From: Giardia muris
Taxonomy: Eukaryota > Fornicata > Diplomonadida > Hexamitidae
Length of the DNA: 23,960 nucleotides
Direction of reading: 5' to 3'
Assembly: GCA_006247105.1 (NCBI GenBank)
Contig: VDLU01000010.1
Span: 1-23,960 of the forward strand
Below the pieces are notes generated by a model. It searched no databases and was not told the origin of the DNA. It saw only the letters and a program-made list of their open reading frames with translations. The position numbers and the translations under genes are program-made. Shown here in pieces: positions 10,368 to 20,485 of this stretch. The stretch's first letter is position 1; the number at the start of each line of letters is the position of its first letter.

Positions 10368-10812
10368 TCACCTCCACGCTCGGATTACCGGAGCGGTTGA
10401 AGGATCGTTAGGCCACGCTTTCACGGCAAGTACCGGGACAGGGGGTACTAGTCAAGTAAGCTTATGCCCTTATGCTCCACGTGAGGTTTCCGACCTCACT
10501 GAGCTTACCATAGGACGCCTGCGGTGTGATCTAGCAGGCGCGCCGCCCCAGCCAAACTCCCCATCCGACCGTGTGCCGATGTAAGTCGGTGAGTGGGATG
10601 GTGAACAACGTCAGGGTATCTCATGGAAGCGGCCTCCCCTGTATGCTGCACCGATGATCCCATCCCCCAGGATCGGATTGGAGTCAAGCTCAAAAGGGTC
10701 TTCTTGCCCCGCCGACCAACACCCGCCCGTTCCCGGGTCTGTAGGTTCACGGAGGCATGACTTGGGACAGTGGGATCCTCGTTGATCCATTCATGCACGT
10801 CGGAAATTACCC

Positions 10813-10864
<52 letters not shown>

Positions 10865-12603
10865 AGGGCTTGGATGAACCTCTTCATGGTGACGGTCATG
10901 GCACTGGGCAGAAATCACGTCGTGTACGCATCCATGACGACTGGCACGACGCTATGTTGTTAGTAGACAGTCGGGATCCCTCGGTCCGTGCCGGTTCTGA
11001 TCGATCAGAGCCACTCCTTCTCCCGAGGTTACGGAGCTAGTTTGCCGACTTCCCTGAGTCATGGTCTCTCCCGCCTAGAGGCTGATCACCTTGGAGTCCT
11101 GTTGCGGTTGTGGTACGATCAGGATGGGGGGGGACACAACGGGTTTCATGGATGACCGAAGGGACATGTGATCCATCATGGCCATGCACGACCTGAAGTA
11201 CTACTGGCCATGGGGGGACTGGGGTAGGACGGGATGACTCCCACCATGTGCTTCGTTCATGTACCGTTGTGAAAGGATGTCACCAAGACCCCATCATACC
11301 ACCGGGATGTTAACCGGTCAGCCCTATCGTCCTGTGAGGATGACCCCATGGTACGGCGTACACCATCGGACTTAGGATCGTGTCACCCGTATCTGATCGA
11401 CAGGGATACGGAACCCATCTCCACGTCAGGCCTCCAGATGGAGTAATGGCTACTACTACCGAGATCAGCAATCATGACTCGATCCACCACGTGTCACCCC
11501 ATGGCTTCGACTCGATCATGACGACCTCCTACCCGAGACACATCTCGGTCGGGTTCCGATCGTATGCTTCGGCGTGTTCCATTTTCCGGGCCCCTCGATT
11601 CGGCTGGTGGGTTGTTACACACTCCTTAGAGGCTTCCTACTGTTAAGGCCACCTTCCAGCTGTCACGATCGACGGACACCGTTTGATCGAGCATACACTT
11701 CCACACCTTCCCCCGACTGTCGGTTCATCCCGTCTTGCCCGTCCTGCTTACCAGGAGAGGCCCACTCGACATCAACACTGTTGAGGGGGCCCACACAAGT
11801 TGGCCCCGCTCCACCCTTGTTCATGGTTCGAGGGGTGGATAAGGAGTGACCTCCCTACTCCCACCGATCGTGGCCTTACCTAGGGCAGCTGTTCATGATG
11901 TCGGCTATCCTGGGAGACATTTCGGAGGTAACCAGCTACCAGGTGGTTCGATGAGTCTTTCGCCCCTACACTCAACTCGACCGAGCGATTTGCACGTCAG
12001 CACCGGGATGGGCCTCCACCAGGCTTTCGTCTGGCTTCACCCTGGTCAAGTGTAGATCACCACCTTTCGGGTCTAGGACCGATCGCTCTGCCCTTGTAAG
12101 GGGCCCCTTGAAGTCTTGACTTCCCTTTGCCACATGACTCGCGATCGGTCCTAACTCCTCGGTCCGTGTTTCGAGACGGGCCCGACCAATCGATCATCGA
12201 CAGGTCGGGAGTCGCCTCCCGGGTTCAGGGTCTTTTGACGTGCCTGGGTCGGCATCCTTCTCACCTTTCGTTCGCACTACTTGGTCCTCTATCGGTCTCG
12301 GGGCGGTATTTAGCCTTAGAAGGGTACCACCTCCTCTTCCCTCTACACTCTCAAGCAGAGGTACTCGTCGTTGGGGTTGTGTCCATCCCTACGGGACTGG
12401 CACCCTCCTTGGTGTGGGTTTCAACCCATCTTCGGGTTTAGGACATCCCCCCAGTCCTCACAACGCTCATCGCTTCGAGGTCGGACTACTCCTGGATCGC
12501 TCGCCGCTAATCAAGGAATCCCGGTTGGTGTCTTCTCCTGGGCGTACTGATATGCTTAAGTTCCACCCGTCATCTTCATCGGAGTGGGGGGGGATCCTCA
12601 TCT
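9927..12603 (-). rRNA. Large-subunit (28S-like) rRNA, unit 2
   Basis: Second LSU copy, with the same sarcin-ricin loop (about 10130-10145), peptidyl-transferase and AAGCATATCAG landmarks. It appears identical to unit 1 except for one extra G in a G run (eight here near 11124-11133, seven at about 3444-3450). Ends are estimated as for unit 1. Confidence 0.93.
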
Positions 12604-12632
12604 CATTCCCCATCGTTCAACCCCTCGAACAA

Positions 12633-12765
12633 CCCAGTTCGTAGATCACCCCACCACCCCGATGATCCATTCGAAGATCGATGTCACGTGCTTGGACCAC
12701 ATCGAGTATCGTCGTCAGCCACGTCCTTCATCGTCCCCCGAGCCAAGGCATCCACCGGGTCGCGT
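12633..12765 (-). rRNA. 5.8S rRNA, unit 2
   Basis: Second 5.8S copy, with the same conserved words as unit 1. ITS1 is about 12766-12803 and ITS2 is the short gap before the LSU. Ends are approximate. Confidence 0.85.
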
Positions 12766-12803
12766 CATCTCATTGCCTTCATCCTCGTACCTTCCCTCTC
12801 GAT

Positions 12804-14233
12804 GGATCCATCCGCAGGTTCACCTACGGATACCTTGTTACGACTTCTCCTTCCTCCAAGCCTCGCGGTTCGTCCCTGTTCGGTTCATCCCTCCCAGGAG
12901 CTCGCCAGAAGACCCAGTCGGTAGGAGCGACGGGCGGTGTGTACAAGGGGCAGGGACGTATCCGGCGTAGATTGATGACCTACGCCTACTAGACATTCCA
13001 GGTTCACGAGGACGTTCCAGTCCACGATCCCAACCACGTGGGGGTTTGATCTCATCAAGCTTCACAACTCGACGTGGTTTCATCCCCACAGTGTAGTACG
13101 CGTGCAGCCCAGGGCGTCTAAGGGCATCACAGACCTGTTATCGCCCCACCTTCCTCCAATTCACCATTGGCGGTCCCATCCAGGTTAGGGTCTCGCTCGT
13201 TGTCGCAGTCAAGCAGACGGCTCAAGCCACGGGCTGTGAACGGCCATGCACCACCACTCGTACGATCACGAAGGTCCTCTCAACCGTCGATCCTCCGTAC
13301 GTCTGGGCCTGGTAAGGTGTTCGCGTTGAGTCAAATTGAGCCGCAGACTCCACGTCTGGTGGTACCCCTCCGTCAATGCCTTCAAGTTCCAGCCTTGCGG
13401 CCATACTCCCCCCAGAGCCCGTACCCTGATCGGTTTCCCTTCGATCCTGACGACCTGGCCAGTCTCTCGGTGGCATCGTTTACGCCCGGGAATACGGTGG
13501 TGTCTAATCGCCTTCTCGCCCCCGGGCTTCGTCCTGGTTCGACTGATATGGTCTTGGCAAGTGCCTACGCCTTTGTCTGTCTTGGTCGGATCATCCTATT
13601 TCACCCGTCCCCCACCAATACACATGCCCTTACCCATTCACCTTCATGTCCGTCCCGGGCTTTCTCGTACTCACTCCCGCCTTAAGCGCTCCTCTTTCCT
13701 CCCGGCTGGACGTCTCGACTCCGGACGTTTTAACTGCAACAGCGCCGTACGACGCCTGCCGAGCTGGAATTACCGCGGCTGCTGGCACCAGACCTTTCCC
13801 TCGACTTGTGCTGGGGTCATCTACCCCCCAGTCTTCCCATTTCATGGGATCCCCCGTTGCTGCCTCACGCCTTCACGCATTGGGCAAGTTCCGCGCCTGC
13901 TGCCGTCCTTGGATGTACGGGCCGTCTCTCAGGCCCGTTCTCCGGAGTCAAACCCTGATCCTCCGCCAGGCATCATCCCCTCCGTAGACCACTACTCTAC
14001 CGACTAGGTAATACCTCGGAACCTCATCCGGGCATTCGCTCCATCGCGTGCTTTCCTTCCCCGCTCTTGAGCACTCGTCTTGGCGCTGGGTTGCCAGCGG
14101 TATCCGTCTAGCCTTCACCCCCGGTCAGACTCGTACCGTTGTACCGAGCCGTCCGCCACTTCATACCTCGTGTCCGCTTGCATGGCTTTTGTCCTTGGGG
14201 GTAGCGTAGTACTCCGGCAGGATCAACCGGATG
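12804..14233 (-). rRNA. Small-subunit (16S-size, 18S-type) rRNA, unit 2
   Basis: Second complete SSU copy, about 1430 nt, running from CATCCGGTTGATCC at 14233 to GGATGGATCC at 12804. I see no difference from unit 1 within the gene. This is the last cassette before the array ends, so it is transcribed away from the adjoining single-copy DNA. Confidence 0.97.
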
Positions 14234-14348
14234 GTCTGTCGATCGGTCGATCCGTCCGTTGTGGGCCGGCCCTTCCATCCTCTCGTCGTACGATCCACAC
14301 TCGTCGTCGGGTGGGTCTTCTCGTCCCGGTCCGGCCTCGTCGTGCCTT
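14234..14348 (-). other. 5' external transcribed spacer region, unit 2
   Basis: Counterpart of 6551-6665, with at least one base substitution (CCATCC for CCGTCC near 14278). No gene is present. Confidence 0.45.
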
Positions 14349-14437
14349 CCCTATAGTAGCCGAAAATCGGCCTTCATCTTTGGGACACTTATTGAAGGTC
14401 TCTAGGTGGGGGTTGTGGTCCTGCACGGCACTTCGTT
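14349..14437 (-). promoter_or_regulatory. Promoter-like module at the rDNA boundary
   Basis: Copy of module E1 with two or three substitutions. After GGTTGTGGTCCT (ending at 14421) it jumps to GCACGGCACTTCGTTC, skipping about 40 bp of the E1 version, and rDNA homology then stops. The terminal unit therefore keeps the SSU-proximal module but has none of the 73-bp repeats or the E2 and E3 modules. Confidence 0.5.
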
Positions 14438-16087
14438 CCTCTCCGTCTCCCTTCCCCATCCCCTGTGTCCTTCCTTTCTCTCCTGGAAGCCCTCATCGTC
14501 CAGAAGTGAGGAGACTCGGATCTAAGTGATGTCAGATGCAGTCCGTGAATGTGCTCGAGGGGACGTGGAACCGTAGCAGCTGGGTTCATACGTCGGGGTG
14601 CCTGGACAGGATAGACCAGCCCATTGTGGGTGCCATCAGGCCTCAGGTTGGGCCGGACGTCTCGAGGTCGTAGTATGAGACCCCGGAAGCACTCGTGATG
14701 GGGCTGCCGTTCTGGGTCGAGACGGGAAGATCGGAAGGGAGGTGAGCCCGTTCCCTGTGTGCGGCCTCCAGGCACGTGTTTCGGTCCTCCCCACGTCCCC
14801 GGGCCTCCTGGTCGTATCTCAAGGAGGTCCTCGATGACATCCGGTCGTCACGGCACGTCAGAGGCCTGGTTGGGAGACACCTCCCCGAGCCCCCTCGTGG
14901 GACGGTCCGGTCGGTCCTGCACGTGCAGGCGTCTAGGAGGTGGGAGGGGTAGGATGCCACTCTATACGCATACCTACCAGTCTGAAGACGTCCGTCTTGC
15001 CCCAGCCCTCCCACCACTTGACCTGCCCCCGATTCCCTGCATGTTGCTGACAGGATGACCTCGGATGAAGAGCCGTCCGAGGTGGAGATAACGGAGACCT
15101 CCTTGGCGTCCGTGTTGGGAAGGGGTCAGACGGACGACCGGGAGCACGTCCCTGCAGGAGGAGCTCCCCAATGGCAAAGGTCTCGGGGCGTTCGTACTCG
15201 ACCTCCTCCTTGGGCGTGTGATGACAGCCCCACTCGAACGATATCCGTGCAAGGGTGGACAAGGAGGTCCTCGTGCCTTCAAGAAGGGTTCCAGAAGGAG
15301 GCAGGGATCCGACGACAAGGGGACGATCAGAGTCGGAGGCCGAGTTGGGGCGAGGAGGGGACGAACCAGTGGCTGGTGTATCAGACTCAGGGTTCGAGAG
15401 CGAGGGGATCCATAAGGTCGGACAGGACTCGTGCTCCATCCGATGATCGAACTCAGAGGTTCCATGTCCCCCCGACGTCCCCAGCTGATGGTGGACCTCC
15501 CGATGCCACCACAGTCGGGAAGGAGGTAGAACGTGTCCTTCCACGAACCGACTGACACCCACTCCGTTCGACTCGGGCAGTCTTCCCTGTGCCTAAGGAC
15601 CCGTCGTCGTGGATGCTGTCATCCCCGATGATTCTCAGTGCATCGTGGGACGACCAAGGAGGATATTGTCCATGGTGGCGTCGACCCGTGCACCTCACGC
15701 TCCTCGAACAGGCCCCAGTTCGTGGCACGGCCCCACGAGCTGGAGGGCGTGAACTCCGGACACCCACTTCTGTCACGAGTCCGGAGCAGTGAGCAGCCGG
15801 CATTGGCTCACACAGCCATGCACGACCTGGTGCCCTTCCCCGCTCTCCATCCATGCCCTCAGACAGATCTGAGGAGGCCGGCCCTCCTTCATGGAGACGG
15901 GTTGGGATCAACCGGGGCTCATGGTCGTCCTCTCGTCCCTCCCGTGATCCCGTTCACTCCTCTTGATCGAAGGACGAAGACCGGGGCACTGGACGATGAC
16001 TGTTGATCCCGGAGGCCCATAGGAGGACCGACGGGGACTCCTTCATCTGGCCGGGCCTTCCGACCTCCTGCCCCTGCCGGACGCAGG
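14438..16087. other. Single-copy region without recognisable gene
   Basis: About 1.65 kb between the rDNA array and the protein 21.1 gene. It is GC-rich and open in short to medium frames on both strands. The longest are 15055-15555 on plus (166 codons, acidic start) and 14933-15562 and 15453-15911 on minus. None shows a domain, signal peptide, membrane segment or repeat that I recognise, and no reverse-transcriptase YADD-type motif was seen. It may be subtelomeric non-coding DNA or a decayed gene. A sequence matching the Giardia poly(A) consensus AGTRAAY lies on minus at 15952-15958, about 130 bp past the 21.1 stop. Confidence 0.5.
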
Positions 16088-17739
16088 TCATCCAGTGGGC
16101 GTTCCAAGGCCCTGGGGGTGGTTGGTGAGCCTGCCCCCGACAGCAGCGAGGTTCTGGAGGAGGATCCTCTTCTCCTCCTCCACCTCCTCGAGGCGTCTCC
16201 GAAGGTCTTTCATGTCATGGCTCTCGGTCCTCAGTTGGGCGTTCTCCTTCTCGAGGACGAGGTTCTGGGCCTTCTGGTCTGCGAGTGCTCTCTTGAGGTC
16301 CTCAATGGTCTTGGAGAGCTGCTCCTGAAGAGTCGCCTTCTCGGTGGTGAGGGCGTTGATGAGGGCTCGATTCTGGTCAGAGGCCTTTCGAAGGTCCTCG
16401 TTCATCTCCGCATGCCTCTTGGACTCATTGATAGCATTGTCGAGCTGCTGTTTGAGAGAGGAGACTTCTGCAGTTAGCTGATCGATCTGAGCCCTGTCCT
16501 GTCGTTTCCTGTCCTCGAACTGTTTGTGGAGGATATCGTTCTCTTTGTTGGCCTTCTGGAGTTGTTGTTTGAGAGAGGAGTTTTCCTGATTCAGTTGGGA
16601 TAACTCCTTCTTTGTCTCCTCTAGGGTATTCTTGGAAGAGGAGAGGTCTTTCTTGAGGGAGTCGTTCTCAGTGGCGAGCTTGTTAACACGATCCCGGAGC
16701 CTAGGCACTTCACCGGGGTTATGTGGCGGGGGGATTCGCTCTGTCCCCTCATTTTCGAGGAGCTGATGGACTCGGGTGAAGTCGCCTCCCCACGATACCC
16801 CATTGTTCGCATGCCATTGAGCTGTATGACCTTTGGAGTCCTTCATTCCCTGTTCGTAGGGGAGAAGGAGCTCAACGATCTTGGGGTAGTTGTAGTGGGC
16901 TGCGATCATGAGAGCGGTTGCTCCGGAAGGGAAGGCAATTCCATTAAAGTTGAACTTTCGTTCCTCCGTTGACTGCTTTCCCGCCTCGGAGAGGAGGAGT
17001 CGGGCGCAGTCCGTCTTGCCATTAAGGGCGGCCCACATCAATGCGGTCAATCCATCTTCGTCCTGCATCCCAATTTCCTTTTCTAGGAAGGGGATGCAAT
17101 TAGAGTGGCCATATTTTGCGGCCATCATCAGGGCTGTCATCCCGGTCGGATCCTGATATCCAACACGATCCAGATGCTTCTTGACTCCCTCAATGTCTCC
17201 GGTGACTGCGGATACCATAAGCGGTGGTTGCTCTTTCGGGGGAGGGAGTTGTTCCGTGCCCTCGTTCTTGAGGAGCTGACGGACTCGAGTGAAGTCACCT
17301 ATCTTTGTGCTGTTGTTCGCATGCCATTGAGCTGTGTATCCTTCAGAATCCTTAAGTCCCTGTTCGTAGGGGAGAAGGAGTTCAACGACATCGGGATGGT
17401 TCTGGTGGGCTGCGAGCATGAGTGCGGTTGTTCCGGGAGGATAAGTGTTGAGAAGGCCCTTCCATTCCTCTGTCGTCTGCTTTCCTGCCTCAGAGAGGAG
17501 GAGTCGGACGCAGTCTGTATAACCGTCGGAGGCTGCCAACATCAGTGCGGTCCGTCCACAGTTGTCCTGCATCCCGATCTCCCTCTCAAGTAGGGGGATG
17601 CAGTTGGCGTTACCTTCCATTGCGGCATACATCAAAGCCGTCCATCCATTTTTGCTCTTCTCCCAACTTGATTGAGGTTCCTTTTCACGTCCTCGAGGTT
17701 GCCAAACATGGCCGCCCCCATCAAATCTGTAAGGGACAT
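16088..17739 (-). CDS. Protein 21.1-type ankyrin repeat and coiled-coil protein, frameshifted near 5' end
   Basis: The Giardia 'protein 21.1' family consists of ankyrin-repeat proteins of unknown role, related to the non-kinase part of NEK kinases. Two similar blocks of about 150 residues each hold several TALMxAA ankyrin motifs and end with LLLPYEQG, TAQWHANN and GDFTRV-QLL-NEGTE. A long heptad-rich coiled coil with LKQQL and LQEQL patterns follows (about 190 residues) to the stop at 16088. No signal or membrane segment is seen. The start is placed at 17739 (MSLTDLMGAA), which aligns with the start of the paralogue at 23554. From there the frame breaks after about 30 codons at the T5/A5 run at 17649-17653, and one extra A would join it to the main frame. 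The main frame is open upstream to 17809, but that extension looks spurious. Expected length is about 550 residues. Sequencing error or a real mutation are both possible. Confidence 0.85.
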
Positions 17740-17862
17740 TTTTGAACATCAAACGTCCACTTTCACCAGCCTTCCACTGAGGCTCCCATCTGACACTCTG
17801 GGCATCCAACCACTACCACCTACCTGCCCGAGGACGGGAGGCCCACAGCTCTCCTCGGGATG
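17740..17862 (-). promoter_or_regulatory. Conserved 5' flank of protein 21.1 gene (inverted-pair copy 1)
   Basis: Reading on minus, this flank shares about 85 bp of near-identical sequence (from GAGGAGAGCTGTGGGCCTCC to CCCAGAGTGTC) with 23430-23553, then a divergent patch, then identical TTGATGTTCAAAAATG around the start codon. The AT-rich stretch directly before ATG resembles the short AT-rich initiators that serve as Giardia promoters. Its promoter role is inferred from position and conservation. Confidence 0.6.
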
Positions 17863-18461
17863 CTCGTTGGGGCCTCCTCGCCCCCACAAGCCAGCCCGAT
17901 CGCATCCATAACCCCTGGAAGCCGTTGATGCAGGTCGTGCAGACGTCCTTGCTGTCTGGACGGGATACACAGTTGGAGAGGACGCACTTCGTACAGGCGA
18001 CGGGGAGAAGAGGAGGAAGAGTGGTGGCCCTCGAGGCACTCCGAGCACGTGAAGGCGTTCGAGGCGTAGGTGCACGTCCCGCAGTTCTCTTTTCCTCCAT
18101 TTGTCGCATCGCTACAGAGGTAGAGGTTCTTATTACTACCATCCGTCTTGACGAAGGTGATCGCACCATCAGCTGCCGTCTCACAAACACCGTTGGTGGC
18201 CGTCTTGCAGAGCTGCTTTCCAAACCCCCTGTGTCTGGTCATAACAGCCTCCTCGAACAGGAAGTAGTTGTTGGTAGAAGGGTCCCTGCCACCACTGGCC
18301 GCCTTGTTGCAGCCCGAGCACACACCACCAGTACAGTCAGCAGTCGTAACGGTGCTTGGATCCGCACAAGCCCCATTGATCGGGGCCTGGTTCGTGTCAC
18401 TGCACTTCTTGCAGAACTCTCCCTCAACCCCCGGGATGGTGAAGGTCGAACCACCCCCGTC
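17863..18461 (-). pseudogene. VSP fragment C, truncated at both ends
   Basis: VSPs are Giardia cysteine-rich surface proteins used in antigenic variation. This fragment starts with the conserved FTIPGVEGEFCKKCS block at about 18443, shared with copies A and B. It continues through NYFLFE, KQLCKT, LYLCSDA and ENCGTCTYA, all typical of the N-terminal half of these VSPs. There is no signal peptide and no start codon in frame; a stop lies just upstream. Two compensating indels (about 18222-18262) and a further shift near 18010 move the frame. After CTTCINGFQG the sequence runs into the 5' flank of the protein 21.1 gene, so the C-terminal half, membrane segment and tail are missing. It is probably not expressed as a protein. 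Confidence 0.8.
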
Positions 18462-18478
18462 TCATCCTTCCCTTCACC

Positions 18479-18485
18479 ATTCACT
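18479..18485 (-). promoter_or_regulatory. Poly(A) signal AGTGAAT at end of VSP B
   Basis: On minus the sequence is AAGTGAGTGAATGG. AGTGAAT fits the Giardia poly(A) consensus AGTRAAY. Its first A would be the last base of the TGA stop if the tail read CRGK as in copy A. Confidence 0.6.
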
Positions 18486-20460
18486 CACTTCCCCTGCATC
18501 CGAACCACCAACCGAGGAAGCCCCCGAGGCCCCCCAGGACCAGCAGGACGGCGATGACGATCCCCGCAATGGCACCCCCAGAGAGCCTGGAAGAACTGGA
18601 GGAGGGGGGAGGGGGGCAGGCATCGTTGGTGGGAGTGGAGCCGTCCCAGCAGAGGGTGCACTTCCCATTTGGACAGGAGGTGCACCCACTGGGGCAGGCC
18701 ATGCAGTCGGAGGGGCTGGTCACAGTAGTGGTGTTGTAGTACCCAAGGGCACAGGAGCTGCAGGCGGTCGAGGAGGTGCAGGCCCCGCACTCCTTCGGAC
18801 AGGCCGTGAAGGCGCCTGAGGCTGTGTCGAGGATGAAGGGGGCATTGGGGGCGGGAGTAGTGCACTTCCCGTCGACAGCCGTCTGGCACAGCTTGCTCCC
18901 GACCGAAGTCCCGGTGGTCGAAGATACAGGATAGCAGCCTCCCTCGAAGAGGAAGTAGCTGTTCGTATTACCGGTCACAGTCGGATTCTTGCAGCTCCCG
19001 CACCTCGTGGCACTGGACGAGACGGGGTCAGTCCCGGCCTCGTTGAGGCAGATGTCGTTGGCGCCTGCCGCCCTCGTCGTCTTCTTGTTGACGGCGGCCA
19101 GGGGCGTGCAGGTCCAAATGGAACGAAGCCGGAAGGGCACTCCTTGCAGACGGTCGTGCTCCCAACAAGAAGCTGGTTCTTCAGAGGGCAGATCTTGAGG
19201 TCCGCCGCCTTCTGGGGAGAGAAGCATCCGCCCTGATAGGCCAGGAAGCCGTTGAGGCAGGAGGTGCAGTAGCCGGAGGACCCCGTGCAGATCTTCGTGT
19301 TCGCATCGACGCACTCTCCGTTGATCGGGTTCTTCCCAGTTGGACACCCGACACAGACGAGCCCCGAGCCGAGGCCGAAGTCGAGGCAGCTCTCGCAGTT
19401 GTCGGGGCACTTGCTGCAGGTCGTGATGGAGAGGGAAGAGTTGTAGGTTGGGCCGAAGCCGCTCTTGCACGCCTCGCACTGGCTCTGTCAGTGTTGCAGG
19501 CTCCACAGTTCTGGAGGTCGCAAGGCTGGCACGTCCCGTACTGCTGACCGGCGTCGGGGGTGTAGAAGAAGCCCTCGGAGCACTTGTCGGCATCGCACTT
19601 CTTGTGAGATTGATCGGCGTCGCACTGGTCGCAACCCTCGGGACAGGCCTTGCAGGTCGAGTCGAGGTAGAAGGTCGGCATGCACTTGGTGCAGGTGTCG
19701 GCGTCCGTGCACGTCTTGCAGTTCTCGGTCTTGCACTTCGTGCACTTGTTTCCGTCCTTGAAGTACCCGTCGGTGCAGGTCGTGCAGGTGTTGGCATCGG
19801 AGCAGGTCAGACAACCGGCGGGACAGGCCGTGCACGCGCCCTTGTCGAGGTAGAACCCGTCCGCACAACCCGAGCAGGTGTTGGCAGCATTCGCCTCGAT
19901 GCAGTTCGACCGAGCAGGAGAAGCAGTTGGCCTTGGTCGAGTCGGGAAGAAAGCCGGGGTTGCAGGTCGTGCAGGTGGCCGCGGAAGCACTGGTCGCCGT
20001 CCCCGTCTTGCAGTTCTGGGGCAGGGCGGGACAGCCCGAGATAGCGCCATTCGACGTGAAGGGGACGGACCCGGGGAGGCAGGCCTGACAGGTGACGGTC
20101 GAGGCGTAGGTGCACGTCTCGCAGTTCGCCACTCCTCCGCTCGAGGCGTCCCCGCAGAGGTAGAGCTTCCCGTCCTTGAGGAAGGCCCCAGATGCCGCCG
20201 TCGTGCAAGCACCGCTGCTGGCCGCTGAGCAGAGAATGCTCCCGGGAGAGGACGCCTGGTCGTAGCACCCCCGTTGAAGAGGAAGAGGGTCCCGGACGTC
20301 CCACACGACTCACACGTGCCATCGGCAGTTGGGGACTTCTGAGTACAGTCATTGCCTGGAGTCCCACACTTCCCATTGATCGGGGCTCACCCGTCTCACT
20401 GCACTTCTTGCATAACTCTCCCTCAACCCCCGGGATGGTGAAGGTCGAACCACCCCCGTC
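18481..20460 (-). pseudogene. VSP B, full-length body but frameshifted and without signal peptide
   Basis: The body has dozens of CXXC motifs, e.g. CTTCTDGY, CKTCTDADTC, CTSCLNGF and CTSSTACSSC. It ends with a proline/serine stretch (CPPPP-SSSSS), a hydrophobic membrane segment (GGAIAGIVIAVLLVLGGLGG) and the tail WWFGCRG. It starts with the FTIPGVEGELCKKCS block at about 20442, only 43 bp after the stop of VSP A, with an in-frame stop just upstream and no signal peptide. Frame changes are needed near 20386, 20270 (C5 run), 19910, 19486 and 19115. The tail reads CRGSE instead of CRGK because a G run is one base short near 18491. Expression as it stands is unlikely. It could be a silent donor or an error-rich assembly. 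Confidence 0.85.
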
Positions 20461-20478
20461 TCATCCTTCCCCTTCACC

Positions 20479-20485
20479 ATTCACT
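20479..20485 (-). promoter_or_regulatory. Poly(A) signal AGTGAAT overlapping stop of VSP A
   Basis: The stop codon TGA (20487-20485) and the signal AGTGAAT share the A at 20485. Overlap of the stop with AGTRAAY is a known feature of Giardia VSP genes and agrees with the CRGK-stop ending. The next VSP body begins about 43 bp downstream. Confidence 0.65.

Larger units (their letters stand above)
1..14437 (-). repeat. Tandem rDNA array, about 7.68-kb unit
   Basis: Two head-to-tail copies of an rDNA unit are visible. The same sequence recurs at an offset of about 7675 bp at the left edge, 7682 bp by the LSU 3' end and 7683 bp from the middle of the LSU onward, so small indels separate the copies. 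Transcription is on the minus strand, in the order SSU, 5.8S, LSU, then spacer. The array is cut by the left edge of the window and ends on the right at about 14437, where homology to the upstream spacer stops. A unit of this size fits Giardia muris better than the shorter unit I recall for G. intestinalis; that is recalled knowledge, not measured here. Confidence 0.95.

Noticed and set aside
14438..16087. Subtelomeric LINE-type retrotransposon
   Set aside because: Giardia has such elements near rDNA and telomeres, but I found no reverse-transcriptase or endonuclease motif in any frame.
17749..17809. N-terminal extension of the first protein 21.1 gene up to 17809
   Set aside because: Alignment to the paralogue places the start at 17739 in another frame; the extension lies in the conserved non-coding 5' flank.
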